From contig OX442416.1 in NCBI GenBank assembly GCA_949361645.1, positions 4,564,629 through 4,628,628 of the forward strand: a DNA stretch of 64,000 nucleotides, read 5' to 3'. The notes under the pieces are model-generated. The model made no database searches, was not told the DNA's origin, and worked only from the letters and a program-made list of their open reading frames with translations. Position numbers and translations under genes: made by a program. Each line of letters opens with the position of its first letter. Position 1 is the first letter of the stretch. This DNA is from Spongilla lacustris. Its lineage: Eukaryota > Porifera > Demospongiae > Spongillida > Spongillidae. Below are positions 44,608-56,278 of the stretch, piece by piece.

Positions 44608-44748
44608 TGTAAGAATTCTTCTTTCAGGGGTATAAGATTCGCGCGGGCGATCTTGCACACAAGGATTCACAATCACTCTAAATCACACATAAATTCATGC
44701 ACGTGATATTACATCATATTACATAATAGTCATGCACAATTTACTACA
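44608..44748 (-). repeat. 5' LTR of the BEL/Pao element
   Basis: 141 bp, beginning TGTAAGAATTCTTCTTTCAG and ending ACTACA on the plus strand, followed by the second AAATG. Aligns end to end with the other LTR, including the ATAAGATTCGCGCGGGC core. Confidence 0.92.
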
Positions 44749-47470
44749 AAATGTATGAATCAAGAGAGGAAATATTTATGCACAACACAATGCTATGGCC
44801 AAAACCATTCCAGGTCGCTACTGCCACAGGGAAAATGCACCCGCTGATGTTGCTTTAATATTCCAAACTCATTTTCATACTAATAATTTACCAAATCCTT
44901 AATGCAAAATCTCCCATCATCGCTTTATGTCAATGTTGATTTTTAATCCAGAAACAGGTATTTATGCAGAATACAACAAGTATTTCTGTAGTTTTTGTAT
45001 AGCAAACACATCCCTTTGCGTTCAATCATTTGTACAATAATACATGATCATCCATTGTACATGCAGTAGAGAGAAGAAAGGAGAAAGCTAGGAAGGGAGA
45101 AAATAGCCCAACAGGATATTGGTTGGGAAGGTGATGACAGTACATTTAACTTTAGATGGAATGATTGTAACTAAATAGATACATGCAATGACTAAAAACA
45201 TCTCCATGCAATACTTACATACTGATGTTGGATGATTTTGATTCAATTCAGTCGATAAAAGAGAGAGAAGAAATTATTATTAAAAGTATCAAAGACCATT
45301 AAAAGGCACTTGAGGAAATTATGAATCAAGAGTGGAAATATTTATCACAACACAATGCCATGGCCAAAACCATTCAAGGTAGCTACTGCCACAGGGAAAA
45401 TGTACCTACTGATGTTGGATTAGTATTCCAAACTCATTTTCATAATAATAATTTACCAAATCCCCAAGGCATAATCTCCCATCATCGCTCTATGTTAATG
45501 TTGATTTTTGAGCAAGGATTTTAACACCGGTTCCGTGAGAATTTGATACACTTTGGCCTATTTTGTCGAACTCACGTTTTGGAAAATTAGTCGGAACGGT
45601 ATCAATTGCCACAAAACTCAGTGTACTAAGTAGTTCAACTCTTTAGACGATGTTTGGAGCTACTGCGAGCCTTGCAAGTACTTCCGCTGAGGACCTACGT
45701 TTTATTAGAGTCGAGAGGGTAAGGCCGTTACCGGAAACAGGACACTTTTTTCTGACAAGGTTTCTGAGTCTAAAAACTGTATAGAAATGCTCATCGGGAT
45801 CGGATAGCTAGCGCCTGAAAAAATTCTGGCAGTCATTTGTCATGCTAGCGTCGAAACAGACACTTGAAATTCTTTGGATCTCGACTCCGGACCCAAATAT
45901 TGGTCGTGCACAGGCCCAAACTTCTATTGGCCACACGTAAGCGTTAATTGACGTCACACAGGTATCAGTTACACACTTACATCACTACGTAGTTGCTATT
46001 TATATAATACGTTGCTATAAATATACAGCACGTGAGCCTAATATTTCTCCCGTTGTTCATTCCAGTCCGGTTATTGATCATCTCGTACCCAGACAAAAAT
46101 CGTCTATAATTATCTACGCAAGTCCTCGAACGAGGTAAACAACTGTAAGTGCGTTTTGTACAAGAACTAAGCTATCTGCCAACACAGAATATATTGTGGC
46201 CTCCTAATCGTTCCAAATGACACTTAAAAGCGTATCAATAGTGGCTCTTGATTGCCTAGGAAAAAAGTGTCCTTCGCAATGTTTCGTGACTGATAAATCT
46301 AAAACCGCGTCACTTTGAAAGCATACAGAGAAGTATCCACGATAGATATAAGGCAGACAACAACGCCAAATGTCTAGACGATAGTTAATCTGTCCATAAA
46401 TATGCTTTTCCAGACATTTGGTGGTGTTCCGACTAATTTTTATAAAGTCAGTTTGACAGAAAAAGTATCAAATTCTCACAGAACCGGTGTTAAACAAAAA
46501 ACAGGTATTCATGCACAATACAACAAGTATTTCTGAAGGTTTTCTTAAGCAAAAACATCACTTTGGGTTCAGTCATTTGTACTATTATCCATTGTAGATG
46601 ATAGAGAGAAGAAAGGAGAAAGCTAGGAAGGTGAGAAAATAGCCCAACAGGATTTTGCTTGGTGAAGGTGATGAAATTACATTTTACTATGGATGGAATC
46701 ATTGTCACTAAATAGATACATGTAATGAAAATAAAACAAACACAAACAATGAACTAAATCACAGTTTTCACTATATCTCCATGCAATACTTACTAAGTTC
46801 TCCTGATGTTGGATGTAATTTTGATTCAATTCAGCCGATAAAAGAGAGAGAAGGAATAATTATTAAAAGTATCAAAGACCATTGAAAGGCACTTGTCGAA
46901 ATGTATGAATCAAGAGAGGAAATATGCACAACACAATGCTATGCACAACACAATGCTATGGCCAAAACCATTCCAGGTCGCTACTGCCACAGGGAAAATG
47001 CACCCGCTGATGTTGCTTGAATATTCCAAACTCATTTTCATTTTCATAATTTACCAAATCCCTAATGCTTAATCTCCCATCATCACTCTATGTTAATGTT
47101 GATTTTTGAGCAAAGATTTTAATCAAGAAACAGGTATTCATGCACAACACAACAGGTTTTTCTGTAGGTGATCTGTAGTAAAAATATCCCTTTGGGTTCA
47201 ATCATTTGTACAATATATGTACATGTACATGCATAGTAGATGAAGTAGAGAGAAGAATACAAGTATTAAAAGGTATGGTAGAAAGCTAGGAAGGTGAGAT
47301 AACAGCCCAACAAGATATTGATTGCTGAAGGTGATGACACAACATTTTACTTTGGATGGAATCATTCTCACTAGATACATACATTTAAACACTTTAAAAC
47401 AACCAATAACAACGAACTAAAACACAGTATACACATACATCAACAGGCAATATTTTCGCTCTGAAGTTGG
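44749..47470. repeat. Intronic ~0.62-kb monomer array, block 4
   Basis: Resumes the monomer cut by the retrotransposon and continues for about three monomers, interrupted by the TTAA element at 45521-46493. A 20-bp local duplication of ATGCACAACACAATGCTATG occurs at about 46925-46960. Confidence 0.88.
45521..46493. mobile_element. ~970-bp TTAA-flanked element with ~27-bp inverted ends
   Basis: Begins TTAACACCGGTTCCGTGAGA and ends with the inverted TCTCACAGAACCGGTGTTAA. The target in other monomers is GGATTTTAATCAAGAAACAG, so one TTAA became two. No transposase. TTAA target suggests piggyBac-type mobilisation, but the termini differ from the other TTAA elements here, so it is a separate family. 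Confidence 0.8.
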
Positions 47471-48900
47471 ATGATTCATAAGCGAGAGACACGAAATATT
47501 GAAAGAAGCATTACAAAACCAATAAATGTCAATTGATCAAGGGTACAAATCAAGGGGAAAAAAATGCTCATGCAAAATACAACTGGAGTTATTGTTGAGC
47601 GCTTCTTAACAACATTAGCAAATACATCCATTGGGGTTCAAAGTTTAGAATGACAATACAGTACATGTACAAGTAACTGGAGATGAACTGATTGTGAAGC
47701 AAAACAAACAAAAGAAGCACCAATAGGTAGTTGTAGGGACGAGGAAATTACAATGGCGAGAAAATTGATGAAATGGCCAACACCTTGACACATTACTATG
47801 GCCAACACCATGACAGGTTGCTACTGCCACATGAAATAATTACACGATGATGTTGAATGAATTTTCATTTATTGCAGATAAATATCAGCCAGAATAGATC
47901 AACATCCATAACCAGAACAATGAATATAAATAAATATCCAAATGTAATTGCATGGTGAAGATAATGGCAGTACATGTTACTTTCGATGCACTCATTCTCA
48001 CTAAATAAATATTCAATGACTAGAGAACACATTACAGATCATGGAAGTGAGACTGAACATTCCTAAGTAAAAAAAGGATTGGAACCAATGATCAACTAAA
48101 CTAATAATGTCACAGTGGCTTGTGTGTCAAAGAAAACAAGCCAGAACCACCATTGGAAGAATGAATCGTAAATGTAAAAGGTCGCTATTGCTGATGTTGG
48201 ATGAATTTTGATTCAATACAGCAAATATCTATCATCATAGAATAGCTCAAATCAACATCCATAATAAGTGTAATGAATTAAAATACAGTTTACACAAATA
48301 TCCACATGCAATACTTTGCATAATTTAGCAAATCAAAGAAAGAGAAGGAATAATTATTAGAAATAGCACTTGAAAGTCACTTGAGCAAACGTATGAATCA
48401 AGAGTGGAAATATTCATGCACATTACAACTGTTAACTTAGGGAATATACTATTTACACATATCAGAATGCAATATTTTAAGTTGCTATGCCCTAAACCAT
48501 GCCAGGCATACATTGCCACGTACAACAAGTACAACCAGGTGTTATATAGATTTTGATTCATTACAGCAAAAATAAGGAATATTAAGCAGTCTGAAATTCT
48601 AGGCATCACTAAATCAATGATAGCAACTTGAACAAGAGTGTGACACAAATCTATGAATCAGAGAAAAGGTGGAGCTGATGATGATGTGGTGAACATCTTG
48701 TGCAGGACAGAATGACAGTAACTGTAGGCGAATTCCCTAACTCCACAAGGGAAGCAGGTCACACAGAATATGACTCACTTTATTCATAACAGCACCTGCA
48801 TTCAAAAGCATCTCCACTACAGCTATGTGACCATTTTTAGCTGCACCATACAGTGGTATCTGTAACATGAAAGAGATGACATCATACTCCATCCTCCATC
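47471..48900 (-). repeat. Ankyrin-exon unit C
   Basis: Shares 47740-48900 with units B and D (markers GATGTTGGATGAATTTTGAT, CATCACTAAATCAATGATAG and AAAAGGTGGAGCTGATGATG). The ~30-bp minisatellite is largely deleted here compared with B and D. Contains exon C near its inner end. Confidence 0.82.
48779..48859 (-). CDS. Ankyrin-repeat exon C (27 residues, diverged end)
   Basis: 81 bp, phase 0-0, with intact acceptor and AAA|GTGAGT donor. Peptide IPLYGAAKNGHIAVVEMLLN then AGAVMNK: the conserved Asp-Val of GADVN is changed to Val-Met. The frame is open, but the change at the beta-turn suggests relaxed selection on this copy. Confidence 0.75.
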
Positions 48901-48962
48901 TTAGCAACAGCACTGGTACACTGCATTTCTTTTAATCAAGAAACAGGTATTCATGCACAATA

Positions 48963-49285
48963 CAGTGCCGTCCACCCACAAGTTCACACTCGCACGCACT
49001 TGACTCGCACTCGACACGCGCTCGACTCGCGCGCGACTCGATCGAGTGCAATAATAACTTGCGCGCCTTAACGCAAAGCAAAACAGCTGGAACAAAAACA
49101 TATACTATTAATAGCTTGAAACAAACGTAATCATCTGTAGGTATGCCGTAAATAGGTATTTGAGTGACGCTCGCAACAGCGCGCGTATCGAGGGCTAATT
49201 GCACTTGCTAATTGACTCGCGCGCGACTCGCGCTCGACTCGAATACACGCACGCGCAAGTGTGAACTTGTGGGTGGACGGCACTG
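48963..49285. mobile_element. TA-flanked MITE, copy 2
   Basis: Same CAGTGCCGTCCACCCACAAG ends as 36459-36757, opposite orientation, 323 bp. The target is duplicated TA; the paralogous empty site is at about 37852 (CACAATACAACAGG). The interior has many CGCGCGACTCG-type near-palindromes. Confidence 0.92.
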
Positions 49286-52200
49286 TACAACAGGTTTTTC
49301 TATAGGCTATTTTTAGCAAAAACACCTTTGGGTTCAATAATTTGTACAATAATACATGATCATTCATTGTAGATGAAGTAGAGAGAAGAAAAAAGAAAGC
49401 TAGGATGGTGAGAAAATAGCCCAACAGGATATTGCTTGGTGAAGGTGATGACAGTACATTTTAATATGGATGGAATCTTTGTCACTAAATAGATACATTT
49501 AATGAAAATAAAACAAACAATAACAATGAACTAAATCACAGTTTTCACTATATCTCCATGCAATACTTACGCCCTGATGTTGGATGATTTTGATTCATTT
49601 CACCCGATAAAAGAGAGAGAAGGAATAAATATTAAAAGTATCAAAGACGATTGAAAGGCACTTGAGGAAATGTTTGAATCAAGAGAGGAAATCTTTATAC
49701 ACAACACTATGGTATGGCCAAAACCATTCCAGGTCGCTACTGCCACAGGGAAAATATACCCACTGATGTTGGATGAATATTTCAACTCATTTTCATGATA
49801 ATAATTTACCAAATCCCCAATGCTTAATCTTCCATCATCGCTCTATGTTAATGTTGATTTTTGAGCAAAGATTTTAATCAAGAAACAGGTATTCATGCAC
49901 AATAAAACAGGTTTTTTTGTAGGTTTTGTTTAGCAACAACATCCCTTTGGGTTCAATCATTTGAACAATAATACATGATCATCCATTGTAGATGAAGAAG
50001 AGAGAAGAAAGGAGAAAGCTAGGAAGGTGAGAAATTAGCCCAACAGGATATTGCTTGGTGAAGGTTATGACAGTACATTTTACTATGGATGGAATCATTG
50101 TCACTAAATAGATACATGTAATGAGAATAAAACAAACACAAAGAATGAACTAAATCACAGTTTTCACTATATCTCCATGCAATACTTACGCCCTGATGTT
50201 GGATGATTTTGATTCAGTTCAGTCGATAAATGAGAGAGAGAGAGAATAATTACAAAACCAATGAAAGGCACTTGAGGAAATTGTTGAATCAAGAGAGGAA
50301 ATATTTATGCACAACACAATGCCTTTGCCAAAACCATTCCAGGTCGCTATTGCCACAGGAAAAAATTACCAGATGATGTTGGATTAATATTCACACTCAT
50401 TTTCATAATAATAATTTACCAAATCCTCAATGCATAATCTCCCATCATCGCTCTATGTTAATGTTGATTTTTGAGCAAGGATTTTAATCTAGAAAACAGG
50501 TATTCATGCACAATAAAACAGGTTTTCTGTAGGTTATCTTTAGCAAAAACATCCCTTTGGGTTCAATCATTTGTACAATAATACATGTACATCCATTGTA
50601 GATGAAGTAGAGATAAGAAAGGAGAATGCTAGAAAGGTTAGAAAATACAGTAGCGGTCATAAAAACGTTTACGTAATTATTTGTACGGTATAACCGTAAA
50701 CGTAACGTACATGGCAATAGACGTGCCGTACAACGCCGGTGTTTTAAATAATAACAACGCCTGATGCCGCGTATGTACAAGTACTGCTACCTATAAACCT
50801 GGGTGCATCCCTAGCGTTACAAGCAGCTGCGTATTCTTTTCTAAGGACTGATGGCGCCAAAAGAGGCGGAATCCACAAATTCATTAAGCGGTACCAAGCC
50901 ACAGGATGCAGTTGCCACAGAAATCATGGCGATAGTCGATGACCACATGAGACGTCCGCTCTCCGCACGGCTACTTCTTTCGAAAGGCGAGGTAGCGCTT
51001 ATTGCCAGATGATTCGTGACGCAAACAAGGTGAAGCGTCTGGATTGGGCAAAAGCTAACCTCGCTGAAGCGCTACGTAATGACTAAGTAGATACGCTAGC
51101 TAGCTGTTTACTTATTAGATACTCATGTACGGCCGTAATCGTACCGTACGTCTGTAATAGCGTACTGTACATACGGCAGACTGTACTACGGCCACGGCGT
51201 AATCAAATACGTAAACTTTTTTATGACCGCTACTGTAGCCCTACAGGATATTGCTTGGTGAAGGTGATGACAGTGCATTTTACTTTAGATGGAACTAGTT
51301 TCACTAAATAGATACATGTAATGACTAAAAAAAAACCAATAACAATATACTAAAACAAAGTTTTCACTATATTTACATGCAATACTTACCATCTGATGTT
51401 GGATGATTTTGATTCAATACAGTCGATAAATGAGAGAGGGAAAATAATTACAAAAACCAATGAAAGACACTTGAGGCAATGGATGAATCAAGAGAGAAAG
51501 TATTTATGCACAAAAAATGCTATGGCCAAAACCATTGTACATGTAGGTCGCTACAGCTACATTGAAAATGTACCCGCTGATGTTGGATTAACATTCCAAA
51601 CTCATTTTCATAATAATAACTTACCAAATCCTCAATGCTTAATCTCACATCATCGCTCTATGTTAATGTTGATTTTTGAGCAAGGATTTTAATCAAAAAA
51701 CAGGTATTCATGGACAATAAAACAGGTTTTTCTGTAGGTTATCTTTAGCAAAAGCATCCCTTTGGGTTCAATCATTTGTACAATAATACATGATCATCCA
51801 TTGTAGATGAAGTACATGGAAGGAGAAAGCTAGGAAGATGAGAAAATAGCCCAACAGGAAATTGCTTTGTGAAGGTGATAACAGTACATTTAACTTTAGA
51901 TGAAATTATTGTAACTAAATAGATAGATGTAATGACTAAAAAACAAACAATAACAATGAACTAAATCACAGTTTTCACAGTATCTATACATGCAATACTT
52001 ACGCTCTAATGTTGGATGATTTAGATTCAATTCAGTCGAAAAAAGAGAGAGAGAGAATAATTATAAAAAGTATCAAAAACCAATGAAAGGCACTTGAGGA
52101 AATGGATGAATCAAGACAGAAATATTTATGCACAACACAATTCTATGGTCAAAACCATTCCAGGTCGGAACTGCCACAGAGAAAATGTACCCGCTGATGT

Positions 52201-54066
52201 TGGATTAGTATTCCAAACTCATTTTCATAATAATAATTTACCAAATCCTCAATGCTTAATCTCACGTGATTGCTTTATGTTAATGTTGATTTTTGAGCAA
52301 GGATTTTAATCAAGAAACAGGTATTCATGCACAATACAACAGGTTTTTCTGTAGATTTTCTTTAGCAAAAATATCCCTTTGGGTTCAATCATTACAGTAC
52401 AGAGAAAAAAGGAGAAAGCCAGGAAGGTGACAAAGTAGCCCAACAGGATATTGCTTGGTGTAGGTGATGACAGTACATTTTACTTTAGATGGAATTATTG
52501 TCACTAAATAGATACATGTAATGACTAAAAACAGCTAATAACAATGAACTAAATCACAGTTTTCACTATATTTACATGCAATACTTACGCCCTGATGTTG
52601 GATGATTTTCATTCAATTCAGCCGATAAAAGTGAGAGAGAGAATAATTATTAAACGTATCTTAAACCAATGAAAGGCACTTGAGGAAATGTATGAATCAA
52701 GAGAGGAAATATTCATGCACAACACAATTCTATGGCCAAAACAATTCCAAGTCGCTACAGCTACAGGAAAAAAATTACTAGATGATGTTGGATTAATATT
52801 CTAAACTCATTATCATAATAATAATTTACCAAATCCCCAATGCAAAATCTCCCATCATCATTCTATACATTTTCTATTGAAAAAAAATCCCCTTTGGTTC
52901 AATCATTTGTACAATAATACATGATCATCCATTGTAGATGAAGTAGAGAGAAGGAAGGAGAAAACTAAGAAGGTGAGAAAAGAGCTCAATAGGATATTGC
53001 TTGGTGAAGGTGATGACAGTACATTTTACTTTAGATGGAATTATTGTCACTAAATAGATACATGTAATGACTAAAAAACAAACAATAACAATGAACTAAA
53101 TCACAGTTTTCACTATATCTCCATGCAATACTTACGCACTGATGTTGGATGATTTTGATTCAATTCAGCCGATCAAAGGGAGAGAAGTAATAATTATTAA
53201 AAGTATCAAAGACCAATGAAGGTAACTTGAGGAAATGTATGAATAAAGAGAGGAAAATATATGCACAGCACATTGCCTGGCCAAATAAATTCCAGGTCGC
53301 TACTGCCACAGGGAATATGTACCCACTGATGTTGAATTAATATTCCAAACTCATTTTCATAATAAAAATTTAGCAAATCCTCAATGCATAATCTCCCATC
53401 ATCGCTCTAAGTAAATGTTGATTTTTGAGCAAGGATTTTAATCAAGAAACAGGTATTCATGCACAATTCAACAGGTTTTTCTGTTGGTGATCTTTAGCAA
53501 AAACATCCCTTGGGGTTCAATCATTTGTACAATAATAACATGTACATACATAGTAGATGAAGTAGAGAAAAGAATTCAGGTATTAAAAGGTACAGGAGAA
53601 GGCTAGGAAGGTGAGAAAACAGCCCAACAGGATATTGCTTGGTGAAGGTGATGACAGTACATTTCTCATTGGATGGAATCATTGTCACTAAATACCTACA
53701 TTTAATCACTATATAACAACCAATATCAATGAACTAAAACACAATATACACATAACTCAACATGCAATACTTACGCCCTGATGTTGGATGATTTTGATTC
53801 AATTCACCAGATAAGCGAGAGAGAAGAGATATAAAAGAGAAGCATCACAAAACCAATAAATGTCAATTGATCAAGGGTACGAATCAAGAAAAGGAAAATG
53901 TTCATGCACGATACAAGTGGAGTTTTTGTTGAGCGCTTCTTCACAACGTTTAGCAAATACATCCCTTTGGGTTCAAAGTTTAGAATGCCATTACAGTACA
54001 TGTACAAGTAACTGGAGATGAACTGATTGTGAAGCAAAGCGAACAAAAGAAGCACTAATAGGTACA
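49286..54066. repeat. Intronic ~0.62-kb monomer array, block 5
   Basis: Longest uninterrupted run: GATGTTGGATGATTTTGATT-type markers at about 49576, 50200, 51396, 52011, 52601, 53143 and 53783, with spacings of 540-640 bp once the Tc1-like insertion is removed. The terminal monomer near 53800-54066 grades into the outer part of unit D. Confidence 0.9.
50648..51235 (+). mobile_element. Tc1-like element, internally deleted, transposase remnant
   Basis: Inverted ends CAGTAGCGGTCATAAAAACG (about 28 bp) with TA at both borders; the intact monomer reads GAAAATAGCCC. Inside, 50850-51085 retains translated fragments typical of Tc1 transposases in two frames: a helix-turn-helix-like GGIHKFIKRYQATG and the later MIRDANKVKRLDWAKANL. 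Catalytic regions are deleted, so it is non-autonomous. Confidence 0.85.
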
Positions 54067-54347
54067 AGATATAAAAACATTCTCTCTGAGAAAGTTAGTG
54101 GTATACAGGATTTGAAGGCAATGGTGGTGTAAAAAGGAACGGAACAAGGGATCGACAATGGTACTAAATTTTTTAATAGTCCTATATTTAGCAATGTAAA
54201 ATGCACGTACTACAAAAGTGCTAAATATAGGACTATTAAAAAATTTAGTACCATCGTTGATGCCTTGTTCCCTTCCGTTTTACACCACCATTGCCTTCAA
54301 ATCCTATATACCACTACCATTCTCAGAGAGAATGTTATTATATCTTG
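54064..54347. repeat. 284-bp hairpin
   Basis: The left arm starts ACAAGATATAAAAACATTCT; the right arm is its reverse complement ending at 54347, with ~130-bp arms and ~93-95% match by eye around a short loop near 54200. A single right-arm copy (TTTTACACCACCATTGCCTT) lies at 55415-55485 inside the larger palindrome. Confidence 0.9.
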
Positions 54348-55166
54348 TTTCATTCTTTTTTTATTATAAATAACTACTAGTATATAGGTGTACATGTACT
54401 TTGCAACCCATACATACTAGTACAATGTTGAAGTAAATAGGATTGTATGATAAAAATCCATCCCTTGTTTATTGTCTAGCAACACAATGTTTACAGTTAT
54501 GTTACATTTGCTGCTGTTCTAGTTCCAACTCTCGCGCCAAGCTTTCCCTCTTAGAAGCTTGTTTCTCGTCTGAGTTCAGTTCTTAACGCAGCCTCATCGA
54601 GAGTTACGGCAGTAACTCTCATACAGGATTTGTGCCGTATCATGAATATAATTTTAAAACGCGTCCCGCGTATAACTCATGAACCGAGAAACGGATAGTG
54701 TAGTTCTTTATTGCTATCGATCCACAATGGAAAGATGATCATTTTCATGTTTTGTCCAAGTCGCTAGACCGTTTACGTTAAGAGAACAAAGAAGGTCGTA
54801 GTTCTCGTTCCCAGGCCTTGATTTGTCCATAGTCGTCTTTATGGGTGAGTATAACTCGAGATAGGAAAGGTTTTAAAGAGCGCCAGTTACACCAAAAATC
54901 GTAGAAAATTCTGACAATACATCTTCAGGTATCAGATATATAATTAAAGCATGTAACCAATATACGTAATTTGCAGCTGTTCTCGCGCGCCAAGATATCA
55001 GTACGTAATCGCTACGTAATATAGAGAGTTAGCTATATTAAAACCGTTTCCACGACAATGCTTCAGAATTGTGGATTGTGTATGATTAGCATGGAACAGG
55101 TGTGAGTTTCATTTGTGTTTTTAGTTTTGCTCACCACTTTTAGCTAGCGATGTTGTTTTTGTCAAA

Positions 55167-55402
55167 ATGCCTTTACGGCTACGAATGAGGGAAGCTAAGC
55201 GACGAGAGGAATACCTCCTAAATCGAGACTATGAGTTAGAGTCCTCCCGAGTTCGGTACAATGCTGATGCTGAACAAAGGCGGGCGTCTGCTCGAGATAA
55301 GAGGTGGCAACAGGAAAAGAATTCTGTTGCGGTGCGAGCTTCTAAGAAGCGACGTTATGAACTGAACTCAGACGAGAAACGAGCTTCTAAGAGGGAAAGC
55401 TT
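55167..55402 (+). CDS. Basic protein of the repeat family, plus-strand fragment
   Basis: ATG in a conserved context, then KRREEYLLNRDYELESSRVR, ASARDKRWQQEKNSVAVRAS and a Lys/Arg-rich tail. Coding similarity ends at about 55402 where hairpin-arm sequence begins, so the true C-terminus is lost. Related to 4904-5206. Helical, strongly basic; perhaps nucleic-acid binding, but this is inference from composition. Confidence 0.4.
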
Positions 55403-55436
55403 CCCTTTCTTTTTACACCACCATTGCCTTCAAATC

Positions 55437-55710
55437 CTATATACCACTAACTTTCTCAGAGAGAATGTTTTTTATATCTTGTATAATAGAGGCTTGCACC
55501 GCAACAGAATTCTTTTCCTGTCGCCACCTCTTAGAAGCTCGGTTTGACTCCAGATTTGCTCTGTACATGTCACGAGCAGACGCCTGCTTTTTTTCCGCAT
55601 CAGCATCGTACCGAATTCGGGAGGACTCCAACTTGTCGTCTTGATTTTAGAGGTATTCCTCTCGTCGCTTAGCTTTCCTCTTTCGTTCCCTTGCGTGAAG
55701 GCATTTTGAC
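55437..55710 (-). pseudogene. Basic protein of the repeat family, inverted fragment
   Basis: Minus-strand counterpart of 55167-55402: the start codon context and KRREEYL segment lie at 55640-55705 and ESSRIRYDADAEKKQASARD follows. A stop between the two segments breaks the frame. Together with the plus-strand copy it forms the inner part of the palindrome. Confidence 0.5.
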
Positions 55711-56278
55711 AACGCTAGTTAAGTAATACGTAATACTAATTAAAATTCTAATTATACGTATGGGTATTGTCATGGGAACGCTTGTGCTCGGTACTCGGAC
55801 GCTTTACGTCAAACATGTATATCTGACATCTAGGGGCAGTCGGTAGGTATATTCTAATTCTATTGGCACTCTCTAAAACTGTTCCTAACGGTACTCGGAC
55901 GTAATTATTGCTTTATACCAAACATGCATATCTGACCTCAAGGGGCAGTCGGTAGGTAAATTCTACATTTATTCGTGTAACTGGCGCTCTTTGAAACCTT
56001 TCCTATCTCGAGTTATACTCACCCATAAAGACGACGACGACTATGGACAAATTATGGTCTGGGAACGATAACTACGAGCTTTTTTGTTCTCTTATAGTAA
56101 ACGGTCTGGCGACTTGAACAAAACATGAAAATGATCGTCTTTCCATTGTGGCTCGATAGCATTAAAAAGCTACACTATCCGTTTCTCGGTTTGTGAGTTA
56201 TACGCGGGTCACACTTTTTTAATGATTTCATGATACGGCACAAATCCTATATGAGAGTTACTGCCGTAACTCTCGATA

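Larger units (their letters stand above)
38865..44748 (-). mobile_element. BEL/Pao LTR retrotransposon, full length, decayed
   Basis: Two 141-bp LTRs (38865-39005 and 44608-44748; TG...CA ends) flank 5.6 kb of gag-pol on the minus strand. A 5-bp target duplication AAATG lies at 38860-38864 and 44749-44753. The empty target GTCGAAATGTATGAATCAAG is seen in a neighbouring monomer at about 46899. Next to the 5' LTR a primer-binding-like TGGTCCTTCGAGTC is present; next to the 3' LTR is a purine tract GATGGGGAG. The LTRs differ by roughly ten positions by eye, so the insertion is not brand new. Domain order gag-PR-RT-RH-IN with DUF5641 fits BEL/Pao. Confidence 0.93.
54597..56276. repeat. 1.7-kb imperfect palindrome of the unclassified repeat family
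   Basis: 54597-55400 and 55497-56276 are inverted copies. Both outer ends carry TCGAGAGTTACGGCAGTAAC, followed inward by GTGCCGTATCATGAA, the CCGAGAAACGGATAG block and the start of the basic reading frame. Arms differ by small indels. The centre holds ~80 bp of hairpin-arm sequence. Confidence 0.85.
54067..56278. mobile_element. 2.2-kb composite palindromic insertion
   Basis: Compared with the paralogous site at about 28896 (AATAGGTACATGTAGAGATG), sequence from 54067 to 56278 is extra. It consists of a 284-bp hairpin, a ~250-bp spacer containing a minus-strand gene fragment (54530-54590), and a large palindrome at 54597-56276. No clear target duplication. It carries three partial copies of the basic-protein family also found at 4429-5206. 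Confidence 0.75.

Noticed and set aside
26114..54066. Recurring minus-strand frames such as those with YYENELKYSS or VAVATWNGFGH
   Set aside because: They are homologous because the intronic monomer is repeated; stops and frameshifts differ between copies and no domain is recognised, so they are shadows of non-coding repeats.
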